DNA of 43,777 bases from Gemmatimonadota bacterium. Its GTDB lineage: Bacteria > Gemmatimonadota > Gemmatimonadetes > Gemmatimonadales > GWC2-71-9. Shown here piece after piece: positions 31,881 through 39,700 of the stretch. Numbering within the stretch: the first letter of the stretch is position 1; each line of letters opens with the position of its first letter. The stretch is taken from NCBI GenBank assembly GCA_016209985.1, contig JACQVB010000123.1:1-43777 (forward strand), read 5' to 3'. The notes under the pieces are model-generated. The model searched no databases. It was not told where the DNA came from and worked only from the letters and a program-made list of their open reading frames with translations. Position numbers and translations under genes: made by a program.

Positions 31881-32585
31881 GTGCGTGTTCTGGTTGGAAC
31901 GTCGGGGTTTTCGTACAAGGAATGGAAGGGACGCTTCTATCCCGAGAAACTCCCGGCCGACCAGATGCTGCGATTCTACGCATCCCGCTTCAACGCCGTG
32001 GAGATGAACAACACCTTCTACCGAATGCCCTCGGAGAAGGTCCTTCTGGATTGGGGAAAGGAAGTCCCTGACGGCTTCACCTTTGCCATCAAGGCTCCAC
32101 GGCGCATTACCCATGAAAAGCGACTTCAGGACGCGGGGCAGGAGACCGGCTACTTCCTCAAGACGGTGACCCTGCTCGGGACCAAGCTCGGCCCCACCCT
32201 GTTTCAGCTACCTCCCAATTTCAAGAAAGACCTTCCGCGACTGGAAGCCTTCCTCGCGCTGCTGCCAAACCGCTGGCGGTCGGCCTTCGAGTTCAGGCAC
32301 CCGTCGTGGTTCGCGGAGGAGGTCTTCTCCATGCTTCGGAGTCGCGACGCCGCCCTCTGTGTGGCGGAAACCGGCGAGCCCGGCGACGGTCCCTTCGAGG
32401 CAACCGCGAGCTGGGGATACCTGAGGCTGCGGAAAGTCGCCTACCAGCCTGGCGAGCTGGAATCATGGGCTGAGCGGGTGCGGCGGCAGAACTGGAACGA
32501 CGCCTACGTGTTCTTCAAGCACGAGGACGAGGCGACGGGGCCGAGGCTGGCAGCGGAATTCATGAAGTCAGTGAGTGGTGCGTAG
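31881..32585 (+). CDS. DUF72 family protein (YecE-like)
   Basis: 234 residues from GTG 31881 (RVLVGTSGFSYKEWKGRFYP), where the family begins; the frame is open further upstream but antisense to the RidA gene. DUF72 is a TIM-barrel family of unknown biochemistry. Landmarks are GTSGFSYKEWKGRFYPEKLP, FNAVEMNNTFYRMPSE, FAIKAPRRITHEKRL, GPTLFQLPPNFKKDLPRL, FEFRHPSWFAEEVFS and the end YVFFKHEDEATGPRLAAEF. It diverges from the secreted RidA pair and converges with the EVE gene over a repeat hairpin. Confidence 0.9.
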   Translation: MRVLVGTSGFSYKEWKGRFYPEKLPADQMLRFYASRFNAVEMNNTFYRMPSEKVLLDWGKEVPDGFTFAIKAPRRITHEKRLQDAGQETGYFLKTVTLLGTKLGPTLFQLPPNFKKDLPRLEAFLALLPNRWRSAFEFRHPSWFAEEVFSMLRSRDAALCVAETGEPGDGPFEATASWGYLRLRKVAYQPGELESWAERVRRQNWNDAYVFFKHEDEATGPRLAAEFMKSVSGA

Positions 32586-32633
32586 TGCGTGGCGAGTAGA
32601 GTACGCACCACGTACCACTCACCGCTCACTCAT
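32569..32633. repeat. Hairpin with 7-bp unit (GCGTRGT) between convergent genes
   Basis: The left arm (32570-32597) is GAGTGGT, GCGTAGT, GCGTGGC, GAGTAGA and covers the end of DUF72. The right arm (32601-32633) holds GCACCAC, GTACCAC, TCACCGC, TCACTCA and covers the end of the EVE gene. It is a likely bidirectional terminator and encodes the last residues of both proteins. Confidence 0.85.
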
Positions 32634-33026
32634 TTCGACCAGCCTCTTCCACTGGTCCTCGGTCGCGGGAATGACCGAAAGCCTCGCCTGTCGCACCAGC
32701 CCCAGATCCATGAAGAGGTGATCGGTCTTGATCTGGGCAAGGGTCACCGGCTTGGGCAGCGGCCGGCCGGCCCGCAGGTTGACCACCACCAACTTGGGAT
32801 CCCCGGCCTTGGGATCGGGATAGGCGGCGGAGGTCACTTCGGCGTGACCGACCACCGAGCGCTCTTCGCCGGTGTGATAGATGAGGACCTTGTCGCCGGG
32901 CTCCATGTCGCGGAGATACTTGAGCGCCAGCGGATTCTTGACACCATCCCAGACGGCCGTGCCGTCCTGAACCATCTGGTCGAAGCTGTAGCTGCTCGGT
33001 TCGGTCTTCAGAATCCAGTAATGCAT
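32619..33026 (-). CDS. EVE domain protein
   Basis: 135 residues, entirely an EVE domain (PUA-like fold): MHYWILKTEPSSYSFDQMVQ, VWDGVKNPLALKYLRDMEPG, DKVLIYHTGEERSVVGHAEV and LVRQARLSVIPATEDQWKRL. The fold has an aromatic cage that in characterised cases binds modified cytosines in DNA or modified RNA bases. It lies 3 bases after the alpha/beta hydrolase gene, at the end of an operon headed by ligD, which supports a DNA-damage or modified-base role. The C-terminus (MSER) is touched by the adjoining repeat. Confidence 0.92.
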   Translation of the reverse strand: MHYWILKTEPSSYSFDQMVQDGTAVWDGVKNPLALKYLRDMEPGDKVLIYHTGEERSVVGHAEVTSAAYPDPKAGDPKLVVVNLRAGRPLPKPVTLAQIKTDHLFMDLGLVRQARLSVIPATEDQWKRLVEMSER

Positions 33027-33029
33027 GGG

Positions 33030-33731
33030 TTACCTCCGCACCGCCCCCGCCCCCGCCCCCGCCCCGACTAGGGCATCCGCCCAGCGCAGGATCGTGGCGG
33101 CGAGTTCGTCGAGCACATCGGTCTCCGTGCGCCCGGACCGTTTGAGCACCTTGAATGAATGATCGGCCCCTTCCACGACGTGCAGCTCGGCATTGGAGCC
33201 CAGCCGAACGCAAACCGATTTGGTCAACGCGAGATCGGCCAGCGTGTCGCGAGTGCCCTGAAGAAAAAGCAGGGGAACCGATACCTGGCCCAGATGCTCT
33301 GCACGGGTGATCGAGGGCTCCTTGGGTGGATGCAGCGGGAAGCCAAGGAACACGACACCGTGCACGCCGGCCAAGGGCTGCTTCGCGGCCGCCTGCGACG
33401 TCATGCGCCCGCCGAGCGATTTGCCGCCGGCGAGCATGGGAATGGAGGGGAGTGCGGCTGCCGCCGCCTCCACCGCCGCCCGCACGGTCGCATGGAGAAC
33501 AGGAGGCGGGTCGGGGCGCCCTCCGCCGGCCTGCAGGTACGGGAACTGGTAGCGGAAAGTGGCAACCTCTCGTTGGCACAGCCGCTCGGAGATCTGTTCC
33601 AGAAACGGGTGGCGCATGCCGGCGCCCGCTCCATGTGCCAACACGTAAAGCCAGCGCGGCCGCGCCGGCTGGAGCAGGATCGCGGAGAGCCGCGTACCCG
33701 AGGGGCCGGAAAAATCCAGGTCCTGCCTCAC
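33030..33731 (-). CDS. Alpha/beta hydrolase (KANSL3/TEX30-like)
   Basis: 233 residues. The oxyanion motif is LAHGAGAGMRHPF at about 32, the nucleophile is Ser in GGKSLGGRMTS, the Asp is in LFLQGTRDTLADL and the His in VEGADHSFKVL: a complete catalytic triad. The pattern fits the dienelactone-hydrolase-like group related to KANSL3/TEX30. The substrate is unknown. It starts at GTG 33731, overlapping the ligD stop (GTGA, 4 bases), and the EVE gene follows after 3 bases. The C-terminus GAGAGAGAVRR comes from a CCGCCC hexamer tract at 33041-33066. Confidence 0.88.
   Translation of the reverse strand: MRQDLDFSGPSGTRLSAILLQPARPRWLYVLAHGAGAGMRHPFLEQISERLCQREVATFRYQFPYLQAGGGRPDPPPVLHATVRAAVEAAAAALPSIPMLAGGKSLGGRMTSQAAAKQPLAGVHGVVFLGFPLHPPKEPSITRAEHLGQVSVPLLFLQGTRDTLADLALTKSVCVRLGSNAELHVVEGADHSFKVLKRSGRTETDVLDELAATILRWADALVGAGAGAGAVRR
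33041..33066. repeat. Hexanucleotide tract (CCGCCC) encoding the hydrolase tail
   Basis: About four tandem CCGCCC units. They encode an alternating Gly-Ala C-terminal tail of the alpha/beta hydrolase. The length can change by two residues per unit without loss of frame, so slippage would be tolerated. Confidence 0.8.
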
Positions 33732-36322
33732 ACCCGTTCACCCGCCGCCGTGGACCGCCCCAACCGTTGCGCCAGCTTGGCGAGCGCACCGGCCAGGTCC
33801 GGCTGGATCTCTAGAAGCTCAAGCAGCGGGTCCTTGCCGAGTTTCTTCATGCGCGCGGGCGCATTTTTGATGGTGAACTTCTTCGGATCGAGCTTCGGGC
33901 CCACCTCGCGCCATTGCAGCGGCATCGATACCGGCGCGCCGGGAAGCGGCCGGACGCTGAACGGTGCCACAAGCAAGCGCCCCTGCCCGTTCTGCACATG
34001 GTCGAGATAGACCTTGCCTTCGCGACGCGTGGGCGAGCGCGTGAGCGTCGCGATCCCGGAGTGTTCCGCCACCACGACCTTGGATAGAACTTGTGCCAGG
34101 GTGCGGCATTGCTCGTAGGTGAACTGCCGTCCCAGCGGGATCAGCACGTGCAGGCCGGAGGAGCCGCTGCTCTTGACGAAGCAGGGCAGGTCGATGTCGG
34201 TGCATAGCTCGTGGGTCGCCCGCGCCAGCGTGACCAAATCCTTGAACGGCGCTTCCTTGGGATCGAGATCGATGACGCACCAGTCGGGGGATTCGATCGA
34301 GCCTACCCGACTCGCCCACACATGCAGCGGGATGCTGCCCAGGTTGATGACGTAGAGCAGCGCCTCGACCGAGTCGCAGACAAAGTACGCGATGTCGCGC
34401 TGGGTGTCCTCGCTCCAGATCTTTTCGGTGCGGATCCACTCCGGCGTGAAACCGGGCGCGTCCTTCTGGAAGAAGGATTTTCCGTTGATGCCGTCGGGGA
34501 ATCGGGTCATCACCAGCGGACGGTCGCTGAGATAGGGCCCCAGCCACGGCCAGATGGCGCGGTAGTACTCGACGAGATCGCCCTTGGTGTAACCCTCCTC
34601 GGGCCAGAAGACCTTGTTCGGATTCGAGAACTTGATCTCGGGAACAGACGGTGCGTGGTGCGTGGTGCGTGGGGACTCCACGTCGGTCCGTGCTTTCTTT
34701 TTCTCTTTTTCGTTTTCTCTTTTCCCGTCTTCCCAGGCATCGATCTCCGTCCCGCGCCGCACGCACTCTTCGGGTTTCTTGTCATCCCGGAAGCGGATGA
34801 ACACCGGCTGCCGCAGGAGTCCGTCTTCGGTCATCTCCCGGTACCGGACCTCGCACACCAGCTTGGGCTCGACCCAGGTGGTGCCCTTGTCTTTGGGAAT
34901 GGGGCCCACGCAGGGAGGATCGGGCCGGCGGATGGCCTGCAGCTCCTTCAGGGCCGCGTTCAGCAGCCCTTCGGTGAAGCCGCTGCCCGCGCGTCCAGCA
35001 TAGGTCAACTCGCCGTTCACGTAGTCGGCGACGTGTAGCGCGCCAAACCCCGATCGCATCCCTTTCGGGCTGGTGAATCCAACCACCACGTACTCGTCGG
35101 TGAGCTCGGCCCGGACCTTGAGCCAGTTGGCGCTCCGGCCACCCTTGTAGGGAGCGCCGGCGTCCTTCCCGACCATTCCTTCGAGACCGAGTTTGGTCAG
35201 CTCGGCATAGAACGCTTCGCCCTTGTCCTCGATGTGATCGGCGTAGCGCAGCACACCCGTCTCGGGAAGCACCTCGCGTAGCAGCTCTTTGCGCTTGAGG
35301 AGGGGTAAGGGTCGGAGGTCGTGTCCTTCGCACGCCAACAGGTCGAAGGCGAAGAACGTGGCCGGGAGCTCCGCCGCGGCCACTCGCACTTCCGTGGGAT
35401 GGGTGAGCTTGGCGCGCTGAGCCAGCCGCCCGAAACTGGGCCGGCCGTGCTCATCCAGGACCACGACCTCGCCATCGAGGATGACACCGTCAAAGGGCAG
35501 CACCTGCACGGCGCGGGCGATGTCAGGAAAGGTCACGGTCGCGTCGTTGCCGTTGCGGGTGAGCAGCCGGGCGTCGCCGCGCTCCCGCGCCGCCAGGAGG
35601 CGATAGCCGTCGTACTTGAGCTCGAAAATCCAGCCCTTCCGTGAAAAGGGATGCTCCCGGGTCTCGGCCAGCATCAAGTCGATGTCGTCGACCGAGACGG
35701 CACGTTTGGGCGCATCGAGCCGCTCAATCCTTTCGCGGATCGCAGCACCGGGTCGCCTGCCTTCCTTCAGCTCCTCGACCGTGAGGCCGGAGAGCACCGA
35801 GTCCTGGGGGAACCGCTCGCCGTCGCCGGTGGTGGCGTAGCCGTCGCGCTCCTTGATGAGGAGCCATTCTTTCTCTTCCTTTTTCATTTTGACCAGCGTC
35901 CAGCGCCCGTGCAGCTTGTTGCCGTGCAGGGTGAAGAGGAGCTTGCCCTTTTTCATCCCCTCCACCGGGTCTTCCAGCGGCGTCCACGTGCCGCGGTCCC
36001 ACACGATCACCGCGCCGGCGCCGTAGTTCCCTTCCGGAATGATGCCCTCGAAGTCGCCGTATTCGATGGGGTGGTCTTCCACGTGCACCGCGAGACGCTT
36101 GTCTGCCGGGTTAGAGGACGGCCCCTTGGGGACGGCCCAGGAAACCAGGACGCCGCCCATTTCGAGTCTCAGGTCATAATGCAGCCTGCGGGCGGCGTGT
36201 TTATGAACCACGAAGAGATGGCCCTCGGCGGGCGCGACCGCGCCCGAGGGCTCCGGCGTCCGCTCGAAGGAGCGCTTGGCCTGGTACGTCCCGAGGTCGT
36301 GAGAACTGGCGGTCCGGCGCAT
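33728..36322 (-). CDS. ligD: ATP-dependent DNA ligase LigD (nuclease-ligase-polymerase)
   Basis: 864 residues; end processing, gap filling and ligation in bacterial non-homologous end joining. The domain order is PE-LIG-POL. The 3'-phosphoesterase domain (about 30-150) has HYDLRLEMGGVLVSWAVPKG and EGIIPEGNYGAGAVIVWD. The ligase domain has the adenylated Lys 236 in FELKYDGYR, then DGVILDGEVVVLD and EGMVGKDAG, with an OB fold to about 520. The primase-polymerase domain (from about 560) has FSNPNKVFWPEEGYTKGDLV and VIDLDP (metal Asp pair). The linker at about 530-558 is encoded by two kinds of intergenic-type repeat. ku diverges 37 bases away. The hydrolase gene overlaps the stop by 4 bases. Confidence 0.97.
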   Translation of the reverse strand: MRRTASSHDLGTYQAKRSFERTPEPSGAVAPAEGHLFVVHKHAARRLHYDLRLEMGGVLVSWAVPKGPSSNPADKRLAVHVEDHPIEYGDFEGIIPEGNYGAGAVIVWDRGTWTPLEDPVEGMKKGKLLFTLHGNKLHGRWTLVKMKKEEKEWLLIKERDGYATTGDGERFPQDSVLSGLTVEELKEGRRPGAAIRERIERLDAPKRAVSVDDIDLMLAETREHPFSRKGWIFELKYDGYRLLAARERGDARLLTRNGNDATVTFPDIARAVQVLPFDGVILDGEVVVLDEHGRPSFGRLAQRAKLTHPTEVRVAAAELPATFFAFDLLACEGHDLRPLPLLKRKELLREVLPETGVLRYADHIEDKGEAFYAELTKLGLEGMVGKDAGAPYKGGRSANWLKVRAELTDEYVVVGFTSPKGMRSGFGALHVADYVNGELTYAGRAGSGFTEGLLNAALKELQAIRRPDPPCVGPIPKDKGTTWVEPKLVCEVRYREMTEDGLLRQPVFIRFRDDKKPEECVRRGTEIDAWEDGKRENEKEKKKARTDVESPRTTHHAPSVPEIKFSNPNKVFWPEEGYTKGDLVEYYRAIWPWLGPYLSDRPLVMTRFPDGINGKSFFQKDAPGFTPEWIRTEKIWSEDTQRDIAYFVCDSVEALLYVINLGSIPLHVWASRVGSIESPDWCVIDLDPKEAPFKDLVTLARATHELCTDIDLPCFVKSSGSSGLHVLIPLGRQFTYEQCRTLAQVLSKVVVAEHSGIATLTRSPTRREGKVYLDHVQNGQGRLLVAPFSVRPLPGAPVSMPLQWREVGPKLDPKKFTIKNAPARMKKLGKDPLLELLEIQPDLAGALAKLAQRLGRSTAAGERV
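34649..34733. repeat. Two short-unit repeats forming the LigD interdomain linker
   Basis: 34650-34673 is GTGCGTG repeated three times plus GGG, the same type as the hairpin at 32569. 34692-34733 is a CTTTTTCTC/TTTTCCC pyrimidine tract of the type at 2535. Together they encode a charged, Lys/Glu-rich then polar linker (GKRENEKEKKKARTD) between the ligase and polymerase domains. Confidence 0.8.
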
Positions 36323-36359
36323 ATATTGATTCTATCACATCCCCCGAGACCGCGTTCCT
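36323..36359. promoter_or_regulatory. Shared ligD/ku divergent promoter region
   Basis: Only 37 bases separate the two start codons, so promoters must overlap each other or the 5' coding ends. It includes an AT-rich core, TATATTGATTCTATCAC. TATATT (rightward) and TAGAAT (leftward, 6 bases before the ligD ATG) could act as -10 boxes. No convincing -35 was found. Leaderless ligD mRNA is possible. Confidence 0.4.
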
Positions 36360-37199
36360 ATGGCTGCCCGTCCTATTGCATCAGCGACCGTGTCGTTCGG
36401 CCTGGTATCCGTCCCCGTCCAGCTCTACGCCGCGGGCGAGACCCAGGGTGCCATCTCCTTCAATTGGCTGCATAAGAAGGACGGCCAGCGGCTGAAGCAG
36501 CAGTACGTCTGCTCGGCCGACGGCGAAAAGGTCGAAAAAGACGACATGGTCAAGGGCTTCGAGTTCTCCAAAGGTAAGTACGTGCAGTTCACCACCGAGG
36601 AGATCAAGGCACTGGACGAAAAAGCCACCGGTGCGATCGAGATCAAGGAATTCGTTCCGGCGAGCAAAGTGGACCGGATCTATGTGGATCGGACGTACTT
36701 CCTCGGACCCAACAAAGGGGCTGAGCGCGCTTACCATTTGCTGACGCAGGCACTGCAGGAGACGGGCCGCGCGGCGCTCGGCCAGTACGCCGCCCGCGGC
36801 AAGCAATACCTGGTCCTTCTCCGTCCGCTGGACGGCGGCCTGGCCATGGAGCAGCTGCACTACGCCAATGAAGTGCGCTCGATGAAGGAGGTGCCGCTGG
36901 GCGAAGGCAACGTGAAGGAGCAGGAGCTGAAGCTTGCGGTGCAATTGATCGAGCAAACCGCCACCGACGAGTTCAAGCCGGAGATGTACCGCGACACCGT
37001 GCGGGAGCGGGTGATGGAATCCATCGAGAAGAAGGTTCAGAGCGGGGAGGAAATCACCGCCGAGCCGGAAGCGGCGCCCCAGACGCAGATCATCGATCTC
37101 ATGGAGGCGCTCAAGGCGAGCGTGGCCAAGGGGAAGGCCGCGGAGGAGGCAGCGGAAGAATCTGCCAAAAAGCCTACCCGAAGGAAGAAAGCCAGCTAG
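36360..37199 (+). CDS. ku: Non-homologous end joining protein Ku
   Basis: 279 residues. Homodimeric ring protein that binds DNA ends and recruits LigD. The core Ku fold begins ARPIASATVSFGLVSVPVQL and includes ISFNWLHKKDGQRLKQQYVC, VEKDDMVKGFEFSKGKYVQF, YFLGPNKGAERAYHLLTQAL, and ANEVRSMKEVPLGEGNVKEQ. The C-terminal tail (about 230-279) is Glu/Lys-rich and ends in KKPTRRKKAS, like the extended basic tails that bind DNA in other bacteria. It diverges from ligD, and both would respond together to any shared control. Confidence 0.96.
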   Translation: MAARPIASATVSFGLVSVPVQLYAAGETQGAISFNWLHKKDGQRLKQQYVCSADGEKVEKDDMVKGFEFSKGKYVQFTTEEIKALDEKATGAIEIKEFVPASKVDRIYVDRTYFLGPNKGAERAYHLLTQALQETGRAALGQYAARGKQYLVLLRPLDGGLAMEQLHYANEVRSMKEVPLGEGNVKEQELKLAVQLIEQTATDEFKPEMYRDTVRERVMESIEKKVQSGEEITAEPEAAPQTQIIDLMEALKASVAKGKAAEEAAEESAKKPTRRKKAS

Positions 37200-37210
37200 A
37201 GACGGAACTT

Positions 37211-37225
37211 GCGCCACTTTGGCGC
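37211..37225 (+). terminator. Possible terminator after ku
   Basis: GCGCCA-CTT-TGGCGC is a perfect 6-bp stem with a 3-base loop, 11 bases after the ku stop. No T-run follows, so it may act with Rho. The remaining bases to 37342 contain nothing recognisable. Confidence 0.45.
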
Positions 37226-37342
37226 GGTCAAGCTGCGGGGTGTGCCTCATGCACCAGCTCGGCATCCACACCTATCCACCGATGGTGGGGATCGGCCAGG
37301 AACTGAGCAATGAACCGCCGGGCCTCGGGGGCTCAGGGCCGG

Positions 37343-39700
37343 TCAAGTCGCCCGCAAGATCTCCACCGGGTCCGCCCGCATGGCGCGGCGGGCGGGGGCG
37401 AGGCAGGCGAGGAAGGCCGCGGCGCAGAGAACCAGTTCGGAGATGACGAGCGACCAGACGTCGGTGAATTCCACCTCGAACAGCAGATGGCTGATGAATT
37501 GCGCTGCGTACATCGCGGCAAAGGCACCCAGCGCGGTGCCCGCCAGGAATATCACCGTCCCGTCGTGGAGCACCAGCCGGTAGATCTGACCGTCGGTCGC
37601 CCCGAGGGCGATCCGCACGCCGAACTCGCGCATCCTGCGGCTCACCGTGTGGGCGAGCACGCCGTATAGGCCCACCGAAGCCAGAGCCAACCCGCACAGC
37701 GCGATAAGCCCGAAAATCCCGGTCGTCAGTTTTCGCGATGCGCCGACGCCCCCGGCGTATCGGTAATAGCCGACGCCGCTGACTCGCGCCACGGTCGGAA
37801 GCGAGAGTGTCACCTGGAGCTGGCGCGCGATCTGCGCCTCCACGCGAGGATTGGTTCCGTCGTGACGTATCCTGATTGCCCGGATGTGCGCCGTGTCCAC
37901 CGCCGGCACGACATATACCGCGGGAATGGGTCCAAGGTCGGGATCCCCGCGCCAGTCAGTGTGATCTTCGACTACGCCGACGACCGGGAGCCAGGGGGCT
38001 TTGGATTGCGGCGAACCCAGCTTGATCAGGCGACCGATCGGACTTCGGTTATGCCAGAGCCGCATGGCGGCGCCCGGATTCACGATCGCCACATCCCGAT
38101 CACCCGGGAGGAAATCGCGTCCCTCCCTCATGCCGAGGCCAAGCGTGCTGAAGTACTCCGGGCTGACCTCCTGGTACATGCGCAGCAGCATGCGAGGGAA
38201 ACTGTCGTTCCGCTCGTCATCCGAGATCGCGATGTGTCCCTGGCTGAGCGCGCGATAGAACACCGTTGCTGCCGAGGTAACTCCCAGCACCCTTCGCATG
38301 CGCTCCCGAATACTCTCGAACCGGGCGGATAGCTCGGCGTTCGGAAGGTTCGCTTTGCGGAGATCGATAGTGGCGCCGGTAAGCCACCTCGCGTTATAGA
38401 CGAAGCGGTTGTCGAACTCCTGATTGAGAAACCGGTACGTCGATTTTCCGAGAATCGTGGCGGTCATGGCGAGCACCAGCGCCAACCCGATCTGGCTCAT
38501 GGCCAGCCCACTGTAACGTGAGCTGCGGCGTGAGGTTGTCGCCCCGGCGTTGTCCTTGAGCGGCTGGGCGATGTCTACATCCGAGGCGCGCACCGCGGGG
38601 AGAAATCCGAACAGGAGGACCGTCACGCAGGCGCTCAGCAGGCCGAAGGCGAACATCCGCCAGGAGAGGTGCAGTGGCGCGAGCGAAAGCGCAGGGATGG
38701 GTGGCATCGTGGCCAGCGCGAGGTTCACCCCCCAGGCGGCGAAGAACACACCGAGCGCTCCTCCGGCGAGAGCCAGAATTGCTGCTTCGGTCACGAGTTG
38801 CTGGATGAGTGCCTTTCGCGAAGCACCGATCGCCAGACGAAGTGCCAGCTCGCCACGCCGGGCGATGCCGCGGGCCAGCATGAGGTTCGCCAGATTCGCA
38901 CAGGCGATGAGCAACACGAGAACGGCGCAGCCCGCCAGCGCCCAGTGGAATTGGCTCAGCTGATAGGGGTTGGGCAGGAAGCTGGCCGCGTACGGCTTGA
39001 GCACCACGCCATAACGACCGTCCGGTCTCCGAGACTCATCCATGAGTTGCGTGCCCAACCGGTTCATCTGGAGCGCCACATCCGCCGCGCTGATCTCCGG
39101 CTTTCGTCGGATGGCCGGATTTCGGGGGGCGGCCTGCGGATTCACTTGCCAGACGGCGAACGGAGTGGGGTAACTCATGTCGGCTGGCAGGACACCCACG
39201 ACTGAAACGATCCTGCCGTTGACCCTGAGCCGAGTGCTGTCCAGGGAGTCTGGACGCCCCAGCCGGTTGAGCCAGAACGAGTGACTGACAACGACAGCTT
39301 CTTCGTCGACGGAGTTGAGAACGCGACCGCGCTCGGGCTTTACGCCGATCAGCGAAAAGAAGTTCGGCGTCACTCGCGAGACCCAGAGCTCCTCGACCTC
39401 ATCTCCCATCTCGACAGTCTCTATCGATTCCGAGTACCCGCCGATCTCTTCATAGAACGAAGTGCGTTCACGTATCGCATCGTACCAGTTTTGGTACGAG
39501 CCTTGGCAGCAGACCTGACTCAAGCCGACCTTCATCAGCCGGTCAGAATCCCGATAGGCATCGAAGGGATGCATGAAGGCATCGAGTATCGCGAAGGTGC
39601 TGGTGTTGAGTCCGAGTGCAAGAGCAAGAGAGAGCACGGCCACCGCCACAAAGCCTTTGCTCCGGGAAAGCGAGCGCAGCGCGTAACGGAGATCTCTCAT
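37343..39700 (-). CDS. ADOP family ABC transporter permease (copy 3 of 3 in reading order)
   Basis: 785 residues from ATG 39700 (MRDLRYALRSLSRSKGFVAV); the open frame to 40051 is a shadow of the upstream gene. The layout is that of the acidobacterial duplicated orphan permeases: an N-terminal membrane segment, a MacB-type periplasmic domain, an FtsX domain (ANLANLMLARGIARRGELAL, LAIGASRKALIQQ), then a second set (PRVEAQIARQL ... LGLYGVLAHTVSRRMREFG-type end, RAMRADPVEILRAT). No ATPase gene is in the window. The start overlaps the previous permease stop (ATGA). Substrate unknown. Confidence 0.92.
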   Translation of the reverse strand: MRDLRYALRSLSRSKGFVAVAVLSLALALGLNTSTFAILDAFMHPFDAYRDSDRLMKVGLSQVCCQGSYQNWYDAIRERTSFYEEIGGYSESIETVEMGDEVEELWVSRVTPNFFSLIGVKPERGRVLNSVDEEAVVVSHSFWLNRLGRPDSLDSTRLRVNGRIVSVVGVLPADMSYPTPFAVWQVNPQAAPRNPAIRRKPEISAADVALQMNRLGTQLMDESRRPDGRYGVVLKPYAASFLPNPYQLSQFHWALAGCAVLVLLIACANLANLMLARGIARRGELALRLAIGASRKALIQQLVTEAAILALAGGALGVFFAAWGVNLALATMPPIPALSLAPLHLSWRMFAFGLLSACVTVLLFGFLPAVRASDVDIAQPLKDNAGATTSRRSSRYSGLAMSQIGLALVLAMTATILGKSTYRFLNQEFDNRFVYNARWLTGATIDLRKANLPNAELSARFESIRERMRRVLGVTSAATVFYRALSQGHIAISDDERNDSFPRMLLRMYQEVSPEYFSTLGLGMREGRDFLPGDRDVAIVNPGAAMRLWHNRSPIGRLIKLGSPQSKAPWLPVVGVVEDHTDWRGDPDLGPIPAVYVVPAVDTAHIRAIRIRHDGTNPRVEAQIARQLQVTLSLPTVARVSGVGYYRYAGGVGASRKLTTGIFGLIALCGLALASVGLYGVLAHTVSRRMREFGVRIALGATDGQIYRLVLHDGTVIFLAGTALGAFAAMYAAQFISHLLFEVEFTDVWSLVISELVLCAAAFLACLAPARRAMRADPVEILRAT

